From the NCBI RefSeq assembly GCF_000019165.1, contig NC_010337.2, forward strand, positions 475,501 to 539,500: a DNA stretch of 64,000 bases. Reading direction: 5' to 3'. The notes under the pieces were generated by a model that did no database searches, was not told the DNA's origin, and worked only from the letters and a program-made list of their open reading frames with translations. Numbering within the stretch: position 1 is the stretch's first letter; the number at the start of each line of letters is the position of its first letter. This DNA is from Heliomicrobium modesticaldum Ice1. GTDB taxonomy: Bacteria; Bacillota; Desulfitobacteriia; Heliobacteriales; Heliobacteriaceae. Below, one piece after another: positions 53,577-62,711 of the stretch. Made by a program: the position numbers and the translations under genes.

Positions 53577-55289
53577 TTATTCGTTGACATCAGCCACGCG
53601 CAGGATCTCCTGTACGGTCGTCAGTCCCTGCAAGACCTTGCTCATGCCATCCTGACGGATGGGGATCATGCCATCGCAGATGGCCTGGGCGGTGATGGCG
53701 TCAGCAGAAGCCCGCTCCAGGATCAGCTTGCGCTGGGCCGCCGTGACCGTCAGCACCTCGTGAATGGCCAACCGTCCTTTGTAGCCTGTATGGTTGCAGG
53801 CGACACAGCCGCGCCCCCGAAAGAGGGTCAAGGGCGCATCATCGGCAACCCCCAGGTAGATCCGTTCCGGCGAGCCCCGTTCCGGCGTGTACGGCCGCTT
53901 GCAGTTGGCACAGACACGCCGCACCAGACGCTGCGCCACGACCCCGACGAGGGAAGAGGCCACCAAAAAGGGTTCGACCCCCATGTCGACGAGTCGGTTG
54001 ACAGAGCCGGCCGCATCATTGGTATGTAACGTAGAAAAGACGAGGTGACCGGTCGTCGCCGCCCGGACACCGATCTCGGCTGTTTCCCGGTCACGGATTT
54101 CCCCGACCAGGATGACGTCAGGATCCTGACGGAGGATCGAGCGAAGGCCGCTGGCGAAGTCAAGGCCGGCCCGCATGTTCACCTGCACCTGGTTGACGCC
54201 GTCCAGCACATACTCGACAGGGTCCTCGACGGTCACAATGTTTTTTTCCGGCGTGTTGAGCTCATGGATCGAGGCGTAGAGGGTGGTCGTTTTGCCCGAT
54301 CCGGTCGGTCCCGTGATGAGGATCATGCCATAGGGATTGCGGACAATCTTTTCATAAGCCCTGAGCACCTCATCTCGGAAACCGAGCTGGCGCAGATCGA
54401 AGCGCACGTTGCTCTTGTCCAAGAGACGGATGACGCATTTTTCGCCGTGGATGGCCGGCAGGGTGGATACGCGCATATCGATCATCTTGTCGCCCAGCTT
54501 CGTCTGGATTCGCCCGTCCTGGGGGAGCCGCTTTTCGGCGATGTTCATCTTCGCCAACAGCTTGATCCGGGACAGCAGTGCCGGATGAGCAGCCTTGGGC
54601 AGTGTGAGCACATGGCGGAGGATGCCGTCAGCGCGGTAACGGACCCGGACCCCTCCCTCCTGAGGTTCCAGGTGAATATCGCTGGCGCCTTCCTTGGCAG
54701 CCTGCTGCAGGATCGTGTTGACCACCCGGATGATGGGCGCGTCGCCGACAGCGGTCATCCGTTCCAGTTCTCCTAGGTCGATGATCGACCTTTCCTCCTC
54801 CGCACGGTTGGCCTCCACTTCCAACCGCTTGATGTCCGCCTCCTGTTCCTCATTCAATCCGTAGATCTTTTCGAAGACCTGTTCAAGCTCGTCTTCTGCT
54901 ACGATCGCCGCGTCGATCTCCAGGTTCGTCGTCATCTTGATGTCGTCCAAGGCGGGCAGGTTCAAAGGATCGACCATGGCCACCGTCAGTCGGTTGCCCG
55001 ATCGCTTCACCGGGAGGCACTTGTGCCGGCGGCAGAGGCTTTCCGGAAGCAGCTTGAACACCTCAGGGTGGAGCGGGTACTGAAGCAGTGATATCGTGGG
55101 AATCCCCAGCTGGAATTCCAACACCTCGTTGATCATCTGCCGGGTCACAAAGCCAAGACGGACAAGCGTCTGCCCCAGCCGTTCCCCCCTTTTTTTCTGC
55201 TCCGCTAACGCCTGCTGGAGTTGCTCGTCCGTAATGAGGTTGTACTCCAGTAAAAGATCTCCTAACTTCCGCCGATTGGTCGACGCCAT
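53577..55289 (-). CDS. pilB: PilB-like extension ATPase, long form, cluster 1
   Basis: A 570-residue ATPase. The N-terminal MshEN/GspE-N domain (KLGDLLLEYNLITDEQLQQAL onward, 1-~150) can bind cyclic di-GMP in some PilB/MshE proteins. Walker A GPTGSGKTTTLYASIH is near 327, with zinc motifs CANCK and CVACN near the C-terminus. The ATG at 55289 begins the family N-terminus; a GTG one codon earlier is possible. First gene of pilus operon 1. Confidence 0.95.
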   Translation of the reverse strand: MASTNRRKLGDLLLEYNLITDEQLQQALAEQKKRGERLGQTLVRLGFVTRQMINEVLEFQLGIPTISLLQYPLHPEVFKLLPESLCRRHKCLPVKRSGNRLTVAMVDPLNLPALDDIKMTTNLEIDAAIVAEDELEQVFEKIYGLNEEQEADIKRLEVEANRAEEERSIIDLGELERMTAVGDAPIIRVVNTILQQAAKEGASDIHLEPQEGGVRVRYRADGILRHVLTLPKAAHPALLSRIKLLAKMNIAEKRLPQDGRIQTKLGDKMIDMRVSTLPAIHGEKCVIRLLDKSNVRFDLRQLGFRDEVLRAYEKIVRNPYGMILITGPTGSGKTTTLYASIHELNTPEKNIVTVEDPVEYVLDGVNQVQVNMRAGLDFASGLRSILRQDPDVILVGEIRDRETAEIGVRAATTGHLVFSTLHTNDAAGSVNRLVDMGVEPFLVASSLVGVVAQRLVRRVCANCKRPYTPERGSPERIYLGVADDAPLTLFRGRGCVACNHTGYKGRLAIHEVLTVTAAQRKLILERASADAITAQAICDGMIPIRQDGMSKVLQGLTTVQEILRVADVNE

Positions 55290-55385
55290 CACTACCGCCC
55301 CCGCTTCCTCTGATGAGAACTTGGCTCTCCTCTGTAGAGAGACCCCCATGCCCGGAGGGCTCCGGACCATCGGAAGACCATGAAA

Positions 55386-55411
55386 AGGGGCAGGATCATT
55401 TCGTCCTGCCC
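55386..55411 (-). terminator. Terminator overlapping the aroB stop codon
   Basis: GGGCAGGA and TCCTGCCC form a perfect 8-bp stem and the minus strand continues with CTTTTC. The aroB stop codon lies in the loop. It isolates the aro block from the pil operon. Confidence 0.8.
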
Positions 55412-56529
55412 TTGGTCATCGCTTCGATCACCGCGAGCGCCTCTGTAAGGGGTACATCAGCGAGCACACGGCACTGTCCGATCCCTTCGGGCAAGACAAA
55501 GGTGACCGCATCGTCACGATTTTTCTTGTCTAGCGCCAAGGCTTTGCGCCAAGCATCGGCCGGAAAGGGGGGGAACCACGTGGGCAGACCGGCCGCCTCG
55601 ACGAGGCGGGCGACGCGTGCCGTCACTTTATCGGGCAGCCCGAGGACCGACGCAGCCAATCGGCAGGCGGCGATCAGGCCGACTGCTACGGCTTCGCCGT
55701 GGCGATAGGTTTGGTAAGACGTGAGGGTCTCCAAGGCATGGCCGAAGGTATGGCCGAGGTTTAAGATGGCACGAAGGCCTGCTTCCCTCTCGTCCTGCTC
55801 GACAACGGCTGCCTTCGTCCGGCAGCAGGCGGCGACAACATGGCGGAGTGCGCCTGCATCGAGGCGCAATACGTCCGATCCGGAAGTTTCGAGAAAAGCG
55901 AACAGATCCCCATCCCCCAGCAGGGCCGTCTTGATCACCTCGCCGTAACCGGCGCGGACCTCTCGGTCCGGGAGGGTGGAGAGGGTGTCTGTGTCGATGA
56001 TCACCCGCTTCGGTTGATAAAAGGCGCCGATCAGGTTTTTGCCTTCCCGGTGGTTGACGCCCACCTTGCCTCCAACGCTCGAATCGACCTGGGAGAGCAG
56101 CGTCGTCGGAACCTGGATGAAGTCGATGCCCCGCATGTAGGTAGCTGCCAAAAACCCCGCCACATCGCCCACGATGCCGCCGCCAAGGGCGACGACAGCC
56201 GACGTGCGGTGTAAGCGAGCCTCGACGCAGGCGTCATAGAGGGCAGCGACCGTCTCGATGCGCTTGTGGGCCTCCCCGTCGGGGATCTCCTTTGTGGTGA
56301 CAGAGAAGCCGGCCTCGGCGAGGGAGCAGCGCAGCGGCTCCCCCCAAAGCGCGTTGACAGCCGCATTGGTGACGATCAGGATCTGCTTCCCCTGCAGGCG
56401 TTCGGCGAGCAAGGCACCTGCCTGCCTCAGCAACCCGGCGCCGATGTCGATGGGATAAGCGCGATCGCCCAGCCCCACCTCCAGGCGGGTGACCGGCGTC
56501 GCATCCTTTGCAGTCCTTGCTCCCATCAT
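55396..56529 (-). CDS. aroB: 3-dehydroquinate synthase
   Basis: A 377-residue NAD- and metal-dependent enzyme making 3-dehydroquinate from DAHP. It has VVALGGGIVGDVAGFLAATYMRG near 113, the QVPTTLLSQVDSSVGGKVGVNH segment in two parts, and the metal ligand region NLGHTFGHALE near 252. Its ATG overlaps the aroK stop by 4 bases. Confidence 0.97.
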   Translation of the reverse strand: MMGARTAKDATPVTRLEVGLGDRAYPIDIGAGLLRQAGALLAERLQGKQILIVTNAAVNALWGEPLRCSLAEAGFSVTTKEIPDGEAHKRIETVAALYDACVEARLHRTSAVVALGGGIVGDVAGFLAATYMRGIDFIQVPTTLLSQVDSSVGGKVGVNHREGKNLIGAFYQPKRVIIDTDTLSTLPDREVRAGYGEVIKTALLGDGDLFAFLETSGSDVLRLDAGALRHVVAACCRTKAAVVEQDEREAGLRAILNLGHTFGHALETLTSYQTYRHGEAVAVGLIAACRLAASVLGLPDKVTARVARLVEAAGLPTWFPPFPADAWRKALALDKKNRDDAVTFVLPEGIGQCRVLADVPLTEALAVIEAMTKGRTK

Positions 56530-57128
56530 CGCGCCTCTCCTCCCAGGTCTCCCGCCGCCCGGGAATCCTGCCGTTCCTCACTGCAGCCGCGCAGATAGGT
56601 GAGGATAACCTCGACTATCTCGTTGACACTCAGGGATGACGTGTCCACCGTCATATCGGCGCAGGCGTAATAGGGCCTGCGCTTCGCCATCATCTCGCGG
56701 AGATGGTCGACGCTGCTATCCTTCTGTAACAGGGGCCGGTGGTTGCGGCGGGTCACGCGCGACCAGATCACCTCTGCTGTTGCCTCCAGTCCGATAAGGA
56801 CGCCGCTGGATCGCAAGGCGGCCACATTTTCAGGGTTGAGCACGATCCCACCGCCCGTCGCCACGACGACCCCCTCCAGGGCAGCCACTTTGCGGGCCAT
56901 CTGCCTTTCCTCGGAACGGAAGCGGGCCTCCCCGTACCGGTCAAAGATCTGGGCGATGGTCATCCCGGTCACCTTTTCCACCTCCCCATCGGTGTCGACG
57001 AAAGGGCAGCCCAGCCGGGCGGCCAGGCGACGGCCTACGGTGGACTTGCCCGTTCCCATAAAACCGATGAGGACCACATTCTTTTTGTGGCTGCAGCTTT
57101 CTTCCTTGCCGCTCTGATGCTGGTCCAT
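56526..57128 (-). CDS. aroK: Shikimate kinase
   Basis: A 200-residue P-loop kinase. Walker A GFMGTGKSTVGRRLA is near 22, DTDGEVEK near 46 and the GGG segment VVATGGGIV near 90. It phosphorylates shikimate. Coupled to aroB by overlap. Confidence 0.95.
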   Translation of the reverse strand: MDQHQSGKEESCSHKKNVVLIGFMGTGKSTVGRRLAARLGCPFVDTDGEVEKVTGMTIAQIFDRYGEARFRSEERQMARKVAALEGVVVATGGGIVLNPENVAALRSSGVLIGLEATAEVIWSRVTRRNHRPLLQKDSSVDHLREMMAKRRPYYACADMTVDTSSLSVNEIVEVILTYLRGCSEERQDSRAAGDLGGEAR

Positions 57129-57152
57129 TACTCTTACCTCATCTCGCCGTTT

Positions 57153-58334
57153 TCAAAAACGCAGCGCCTGTTCCCGCATGGCGGCGACGCGCTCCCTTAC
57201 TTGCGCCAGCGTATCGCCGCCTGTCGTTTCCAGCAGGCTGTCGGCAACCACGAGGGCCAGCACGGCCTCGGCGACGACAGCGGCCGCCGGAACGGCGCAA
57301 GTGTCGGAACGCTCCACCGACGCCGCCACCGGTTGGCGGCTGTCGATATCGACCGTCATCAAGGGTTGATAAAGGGTTGGGATCGGCTTCATGGCGATGC
57401 GGACGACGACAGGGGCGCCATTGCTGATCCCGCCCTCGATCCCGCCGGCGCGGTTCGTGCGGCGGCCGTAGCCGCTCTCCCGATCATAGCCGATCTCGTC
57501 ATGGACCTGTGAACCCGGACGGAGGGCTGCGGCAAAGCCAAGTCCGATTTCGACGCCCTTGATGGCCGGAATGGCCATCATCGCGCCGGCGATGCGCCCG
57601 TCGAGACGGCGGTCGCTCTGCACATGGCTGCCCACGCCTACCGGCAGGCCAAGCACCGCCAGTTCAATCACACCGCCCAGGCTGTCGCCGGCTGATTTCG
57701 CCCGGTCGATGGCGCTGATCATCGCCTGTTCCAGGGCGCTATCGGCGCAGCGGACCGTTGACTGCTCAGCCTGAGCGGCCAGGCGGACCCAGTCGCTCTC
57801 CGTCCGATCGATGATCCCGCCGACAGCCGCCGCATCTCCGATGGCTGTCACGTGGGAACAGACCCCGATCCCCAGTTCAGCCAAGAACCGACGCGCTACG
57901 GCGCCGGCGGCGACGCGGGCCGCCGTTTCGCGGGCGCTTGAACGTTCGAGTATATTGCGGATGTCCCGTTGCGCATATTTGATCGCGCCGGCCAGGTCGG
58001 CATGGCCGGGCCGCGGCTGGGTCACGCGCCGTCCCATCAGGTCTGCCTCCGCCCCGGCGGCCATGATCGTAGACCAGTTCTTCCAGTCCCGGTTTTCGAT
58101 CTGCAGGCAGATCGGGCTTCCCAAGGTCTTGCCGCCCCGAATCCCCGAGAGGATCGCCGCTCGATCCTTTTCAATGGCCATGCGGCCGCCCCGGCCGTGG
58201 CCTTTCTGTCGGCGGGCCAACTGCTCATCAAGGTCTTCCGCTTTGAGCGGAAGCCCGGCCACCATGCCTTCCACAATCACCGTCAACGCCGGCCCGTGCG
58301 ATTCGCCAGCCGTCAAATACCGTAACGCCGCCAT
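57153..58334 (-). CDS. aroC: Chorismate synthase
   Basis: A 393-residue FMN-dependent enzyme. The signature GESHGPALTVIVEGMVAG is near 11, RVTQPRPGHADLAGAIKY near 102 and RETAARVAAGA near 134. It makes chorismate. GAAGGGA precedes the ATG. Confidence 0.97.
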   Translation of the reverse strand: MAALRYLTAGESHGPALTVIVEGMVAGLPLKAEDLDEQLARRQKGHGRGGRMAIEKDRAAILSGIRGGKTLGSPICLQIENRDWKNWSTIMAAGAEADLMGRRVTQPRPGHADLAGAIKYAQRDIRNILERSSARETAARVAAGAVARRFLAELGIGVCSHVTAIGDAAAVGGIIDRTESDWVRLAAQAEQSTVRCADSALEQAMISAIDRAKSAGDSLGGVIELAVLGLPVGVGSHVQSDRRLDGRIAGAMMAIPAIKGVEIGLGFAAALRPGSQVHDEIGYDRESGYGRRTNRAGGIEGGISNGAPVVVRIAMKPIPTLYQPLMTVDIDSRQPVAASVERSDTCAVPAAAVVAEAVLALVVADSLLETTGGDTLAQVRERVAAMREQALRF

Positions 58335-58454
58335 TTTCGCAAAATCCCTTCTTCATTCGAATCTGCCCGGGTGTGTTACACCGGTTCGGAAGATTCCACG
58401 TTTCTCTGTTCTTTTCCTGCTCTTTCGACCCCGGGCTAGCTAGCAGATCCTTCC

Positions 58455-59354
58455 TCATCCCCCATTCGCCTGCCTTAGCGCTTCCGCCATCACAGTCAGC
58501 GGCGGCTCCTGACCGGTCCAGAGGGCGAAGGCGGCCGCCCCCTGGTGGAGCAGCATAGGCAGACCGTTCTGGCAGCGGCAGCCTAAGGAGCGGGCGACCG
58601 ACAGCAGTTCCGTCTCCGGCGGGTGATAGACGAGATCACAGACAAAGGGACCGGGAGAGAGCCACCGTTTCGGCGATAGGGGATAGGCGATGCTGCCCTC
58701 TCCCTTTCCCATCCCCGATGCGGTGGCGTTAACGACGAGGTCAACCTCTTTGGCGCACTCGCGAAGGAACGCCTCTTCCCATCGGCCGGCGCGCAGGGCT
58801 GCCCCTTCGGCGGCTCCCGACCGGCGCAAGGCGTCTAATAAGGCTTCCGCCTTTTCCGGTGTTCGATTCACCACGACGAGGGAGCGCACACCCCCGTCGA
58901 GCAAGGCAAAGGCCACGGCCCGGGCCGCGCCGCCGGAACCCAGCAGCAAGGCCGCTGCCCCGGCAACGGCGAAGCCATCCTGCCGCAACCCGTGCAGAAA
59001 GCCGATACCGTCTGTATTGTACCCGACCGTCTTGCCATCGCCAGCCATGACGATGGTGTTGACGGCTCCCAACCGTTTCGCTGAGGGATCGACACGATCG
59101 AGCAGGCTCACCACCTGCTCCTTATGGGGAACGGTCACATTGGCGCCCCGATAGCCGAGCGCCGCCAGCCCCGCCACGGCTTTTCCCAGATCTTCCGGTT
59201 TGACTGCATGGGCACTGTATCGCCAGTTGAGCCCCAGTCGTTCGAAGGCGGCGTTGTGCATCGCCGGTGAAAAGGAGTGTTTCACCGGGTACCCCAGCAG
59301 CGCCACCCACTGTGTATGACCGTCGATGGCAGTTCCAAAGACGAGACGATTCAT
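58455..59354 (-). CDS. aroE: Shikimate dehydrogenase
   Basis: A 299-residue NADPH enzyme. The substrate motif HSFSPAMHNAAF is near 26, GANVTVPHKE near 74, and the nucleotide fold motif LLGSGGAARAVAFAL near 136. First gene of the aro block. Confidence 0.97.
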   Translation of the reverse strand: MNRLVFGTAIDGHTQWVALLGYPVKHSFSPAMHNAAFERLGLNWRYSAHAVKPEDLGKAVAGLAALGYRGANVTVPHKEQVVSLLDRVDPSAKRLGAVNTIVMAGDGKTVGYNTDGIGFLHGLRQDGFAVAGAAALLLGSGGAARAVAFALLDGGVRSLVVVNRTPEKAEALLDALRRSGAAEGAALRAGRWEEAFLRECAKEVDLVVNATASGMGKGEGSIAYPLSPKRWLSPGPFVCDLVYHPPETELLSVARSLGCRCQNGLPMLLHQGAAAFALWTGQEPPLTVMAEALRQANGG

Positions 59355-59564
59355 CGCCAGCCCCCCTTATCTCTCCTATCTCATCTGCGCAGGCGGCGCA
59401 AGGCCGGGCCGAGCCCGGCTGACTCGAAAAGGCCAAGCCATAAACAAACTGCGAGCTTCACCACCATCCCCATCGACGAAGGGACTGCTCAGGTATGAGA
59501 CCCATCGGCAATGGTTATCGTTATATTAGGCGCAAAATCCCGAAATGGAATAGGAGGATCCCCG

Positions 59565-59705
59565 ATGGATAAGCAAATGCCCTTCGCCGACTTGAATGAA
59601 GACCAGTTGCAGGCGCTATACAAGGTCGAACAGCAGCTCAATGCCCAGAGGAACGGAGATGACGAGGTCATCCTCTTGGCCTACAAAAAGGAAAATCATC
59701 GCTAA
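59565..59705 (+). CDS. Small protein of unknown function
   Basis: A 46-residue protein beginning MDKQMPFADLNEDQLQALYK, largely helical and charged, ending KKENHR. AGGAGG lies seven bases before the ATG and a terminator follows six bases after the stop, so it looks like a real small gene. It is convergent with the YqeG-like gene. I do not recognise the family. Confidence 0.65.
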   Translation: MDKQMPFADLNEDQLQALYKVEQQLNAQRNGDDEVILLAYKKENHR

Positions 59706-59709
59706 CGAC

Positions 59710-59750
59710 AAGGAGGGTCGCCCGTCACGGCTGACCCTCCTTTGTTTTTG
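59710..59750. terminator. Bidirectional terminator between the small gene and the YqeG-like gene
   Basis: Perfect 10-bp arms AAGGAGGGTC / GACCCTCCTT with a 13-base loop are followed by TTGTTTTTG on the plus strand. The YqeG-like stop codon lies in the loop region. Confidence 0.88.
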
Positions 59751-60264
59751 AACGAAAAAGCTGCTTGTGCCCGCGGCGAGGCGACCGCTCGCGCAACACC
59801 CAACGTTCCAACTGCCGGACAAGCCGTGTGCCGAGAAACTCTCGGCGGCTGATCGGGTTGACCAGGATCGTGTAAAGACCGGACCGGTTTCCGCCGAGGA
59901 CATCGGTGAAGATCTGATCGCCAATGACGACCGTCTGTTCCGGCCTTGTCCCCAAAAGGTTCATGGCGCGGCGGAATCCCCGACGCCACGGTTTGCGGGC
60001 ATTGGAGATATAAGGCACCCCGCAGGCCTCGGCAAAGGATTGGACGCGATGTTTCTTGTTGTTCGACAAAATGCAGAGCTTGATCCCATATCGTTCGAGT
60101 TCTTCCAACCAACGGGCGATCTCCGGACAGAGATGGTTCTGGTTCCACTCTGTCAAGGTGTTATCCAGGTCGATGATCACGCCTTGGACGCCTTGAGCGG
60201 CCAAGTCAGCCACATTCACCTGAGGAACGGCATCGACCCGCCGGGCTGGTTTCAGTATTTTCAC
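59725..60264 (-). CDS. YqeG family HAD IIIA-type phosphatase
   Basis: A 179-residue HAD phosphatase. The nucleophile motif is IIDLDNTLTEWN (near 31), motif II CILSNNKKHRV near 65 and motif IV VIGDQIFTDVLGGNRSG near 112. YqeG proteins are conserved next to aroE in Firmicutes; related enzymes are phosphatidylglycerophosphate phosphatases, but the substrate here is unproven. The basic C-terminal ~25 residues extend into the terminator. Confidence 0.9.
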   Translation of the reverse strand: MKILKPARRVDAVPQVNVADLAAQGVQGVIIDLDNTLTEWNQNHLCPEIARWLEELERYGIKLCILSNNKKHRVQSFAEACGVPYISNARKPWRRGFRRAMNLLGTRPEQTVVIGDQIFTDVLGGNRSGLYTILVNPISRREFLGTRLVRQLERWVLRERSPRRGHKQLFRSKTKEGQP

Positions 60265-60332
60265 GCGATTTCCCCTTCCCGGTTCGACAGCTGCCGCTCG
60301 ATTATCGCCGATCCTTCTGTCCGAAAATGCAG

Positions 60333-60944
60333 TCAGGTCCGGCTTCCCGGTTTAATGGCCGGTGTGCCTTCCTTGCACAATGGACACTCCTCAGGCGGCC
60401 AAGAAAGCACCTCCATCGAGAGGGCGGCAAAGAAGGGAACGCCAAAGTCCACCTGCCCGTTGGACCGGTCCACCAGCGCGGCCACAGCCGCCACACGCCC
60501 ACCGGCCGCCGTCGCCACGTCGATGACCTCGCGAACAGATCCGCCCGTTGTCACCACATCCTCACAGACAACGACTGTCTCGCCCGGCCGGACGACGAAG
60601 TTCCGCCGCAAGGTCATGAGCCCCTTCTCGCGCTCCGTGAAGATGGCGCGAACTCCCAGCGCTCGTCCGACCTCATAAGCGACCAAGATCCCGCCCATGG
60701 CCGGTCCGATCACCACGTCGGGAAGGCCGACACCTTTGCGGAGCAAGGCAGCCAGGTGGCGCGACAGCCGTTCTGTATATGGGGGATGTTGCAGAACTTG
60801 GGCACATTGGACATAACGGTTGCTGTGGCGGCCGGAGGTGAGACGGAAATGGCCTTCCAGCAGCGCCTCGCTGTTGCGAAAGATATCCAGAACCTGATCT
60901 TGGCTCAATACGACACATTCATTCAAACCGTCTTGTCCTACCAT
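60333..60944 (-). CDS. pyrE: Orotate phosphoribosyltransferase
   Basis: A 203-residue PRTase. The PRPP motif VVVCEDVVTTGGSVREVI is near 117, with FRLTSGRHSNRYVQCA near 36 and IGPAMGGILVA near 72. It makes OMP from orotate. The ATG at 60944 has AAGGGAG eight bases upstream. The C-terminal CPLCKEG, a small Cys pair, is characteristic of the clostridial/archaeal PyrE subgroup. Confidence 0.95.
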   Translation of the reverse strand: MVGQDGLNECVVLSQDQVLDIFRNSEALLEGHFRLTSGRHSNRYVQCAQVLQHPPYTERLSRHLAALLRKGVGLPDVVIGPAMGGILVAYEVGRALGVRAIFTEREKGLMTLRRNFVVRPGETVVVCEDVVTTGGSVREVIDVATAAGGRVAAVAALVDRSNGQVDFGVPFFAALSMEVLSWPPEECPLCKEGTPAIKPGSRT

Positions 60945-61001
60945 ACAGCAAACTCCCTTATGAAAATCTTCATCATTCCTACATACACTCCTCATCTATG
61001 A

Positions 61002-61035
61002 TCTTCTCTTCTCATCTTCTCTTCTCATCTTCTCA
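61002..61035. repeat. CT-rich tandem repeat between pyrF and pyrE
   Basis: TCTTCTCTTCTCA occurs twice in tandem and TCTTCTCA follows. On the transcribed minus strand it is a purine-rich leader ahead of pyrE. Function unknown. Confidence 0.8.
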
Positions 61036-61048
61036 CCTTATCTTGTTA

Positions 61049-61780
61049 CTATCGCCTAGCCAGCCCCTCGGCCATTTCTTCGACGATCCGCTTGGCCGCC
61101 TCAGCACGACTTGGCGCGGCCGTGATCGGGCGACCCACAACAAGATAGGTTGCCCCGGCTTCCATGGCTTTCGCCGGCGTCATGATCCGCGCCTGATCGT
61201 CCGTTCCCGCCCACAAAGGACGAACGCCCGGTGTGACGATGACGAAATCATCGCCGCAAGCCGCGCGGATCGGCCTGATTTCCTGCGGCGACGCGACGAC
61301 ACCCTGCACCCCTGCCGCCTGGGCAAGGCGGGCAAAACGCACCACATTTTCCTCTACACTTCCCGGAAGACCCACCTCATCGTGCAACACCGCCTGAGAC
61401 ACGGACGTGAGGACAGTGATGGCCAGAACGAGCGGTCCCCCACTCCTCCGCTCCCCCTGGCCTTCTCGCGCTCCCTTGACGGCCTGCCTCAACATCTCCC
61501 GGCCGCCTGCGGCATGAACGGTGAACATCTTGACACCTCGCCGGCTGACGACCGTTGCCGCCTTGCCGACGGTGTTAGGGATATCGTGAAACTTCAAGTC
61601 TAGAAAAACAGGAAAGCCCATAGACAGGATCTCTTCCGTAACGGCAAAACCAGCGCTGTTATGCAACTGCATGCCCACCTTGAAAAGACCGCAGTGCTCC
61701 CCGACAGCATTGACAATAGAAATTGCCTCATCACGGGTATCTACATCTAACGCCACGATCAGCCTGTCTTTTGCTTCCAA
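61049..61780 (-). CDS. pyrF: Orotidine 5'-phosphate decarboxylase
   Basis: A 243-residue TIM-barrel enzyme converting OMP to UMP. It has LIVALDVDTRDEA near 7, catalytic FLDLKFHDIPNTV near 59 and the phosphate-binding GRPITAAPSRAEAAKRI near 216. Upstream of pyrE in the same direction. Confidence 0.97.
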   Translation of the reverse strand: MEAKDRLIVALDVDTRDEAISIVNAVGEHCGLFKVGMQLHNSAGFAVTEEILSMGFPVFLDLKFHDIPNTVGKAATVVSRRGVKMFTVHAAGGREMLRQAVKGAREGQGERRSGGPLVLAITVLTSVSQAVLHDEVGLPGSVEENVVRFARLAQAAGVQGVVASPQEIRPIRAACGDDFVIVTPGVRPLWAGTDDQARIMTPAKAMEAGATYLVVGRPITAAPSRAEAAKRIVEEMAEGLARR

Positions 61781-62109
61781 CTTCCGCTCCCCTTTTCCCT
61801 TTGCTTAAAGCCCGTCTTTATCCGTCTACCCTTCGTCCGTCTATCGTTACCTTACTATTATTGCTTCTTTTTCGCCTTTTGCAACACCATTTCCTCCTAT
61901 TTTCCCGTACTGCAAGAGAAAAGCGCGACAAGGCCAACTATTTGTATTTGAGCTGATGTCCCCTTGTAGACTACAATAGGGATAGACGGACAAAACAGGA
62001 ATATAGGATACTAGGAAACAAAAGCGGAACTGTCTGAATCGATGGAGCCTCAGACGGAACCGGTGCGCGTAACAGAGGCGGTATAAGTAAAATTAAGGAT
62101 GCGATTGCA
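61781..62109. other. Gene-free AT-rich gap between pyrF and the plus-strand pilin locus
   Basis: No coding region is supported here. It holds pyrimidine-rich sequence near pyrF, a possible plus-strand promoter, a small stem-loop (GTCTGA / TCAGAC at about 62031-62056), and an ATGC / GCAT hairpin overlapping the next start. Base composition shifts from GC-rich to AT-rich across the gap. Confidence 0.6.
61948..61977 (+). promoter_or_regulatory. Possible sigma-A-like promoter for the plus-strand pilin locus
   Basis: TTGAGC, an 18-base spacer and TACAAT match the sigma-A consensus partly. The predicted leader is about 125 bases. Confidence 0.4.
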
Positions 62110-62499
62110 TTGAAAGATCAGAGCGGACAATCCGGATTGACTGTTATAGAAATAATCATCGCCATGACGATAATACTTCTGGGGATGTTGCCTGTGTTCA
62201 AGCTGTACGACGTTCTTATGACACAGGGAGCGCTGCAGAAACAACGTGGAATCGCCATTCAGATAGCTTCGGAGATAATGGAACAAGAGAAAAAAAGCTA
62301 TCTCGTAAAACACACATACGGAGGTCCGTTCCCCAAATCTATTCGCACCACCCAAGATCGAGACGGCATTTCCTATTCCATAGATCTAACGTACGATTCT
62401 ATCGAAGACAGTACTAAAACCCAGTTGCTTCACGTTACCGTAGTGGTAACCTGGCCCCGAGGGGAGTACGATTTAACAACCTATTTTACGTCAAGGTGA
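62110..62499 (+). CDS. Minor pilin-like protein (PilV/GspI type), locus 3
   Basis: A 129-residue prepilin with site QSG/LTVIEIIIAMTIILLGMLPV, Glu at +5, and an eight-residue leader. The start is TTG with AAGGA about 12 bases upstream. The mature part is beta-rich (RDGISYSIDLTYDS, LLHVTVVVTWPRG). Codon use is more AT-rich than the minus-strand pilins. Confidence 0.85.
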   Translation: MKDQSGQSGLTVIEIIIAMTIILLGMLPVFKLYDVLMTQGALQKQRGIAIQIASEIMEQEKKSYLVKHTYGGPFPKSIRTTQDRDGISYSIDLTYDSIEDSTKTQLLHVTVVVTWPRGEYDLTTYFTSR

Positions 62500-62711
62500 C
62501 GTTGAGAAATCCCGTCAATCATCCCTTGAAAAACAGTCGTTTTGCTTCTTGACCACTACATATAGCGTTTCTTCGATTGTTTATTGTCTGGCATTGGTGG
62601 TCCTGGCCGAATGCAGGGGAACCACATTTCTGCGATCAGTGGGGTTTTTAGCTAAAAGGGCTATCTGCAGGGGCATCATTGCTGTCAAATCCGTTTTTTG
62701 AGGTGTATGAG

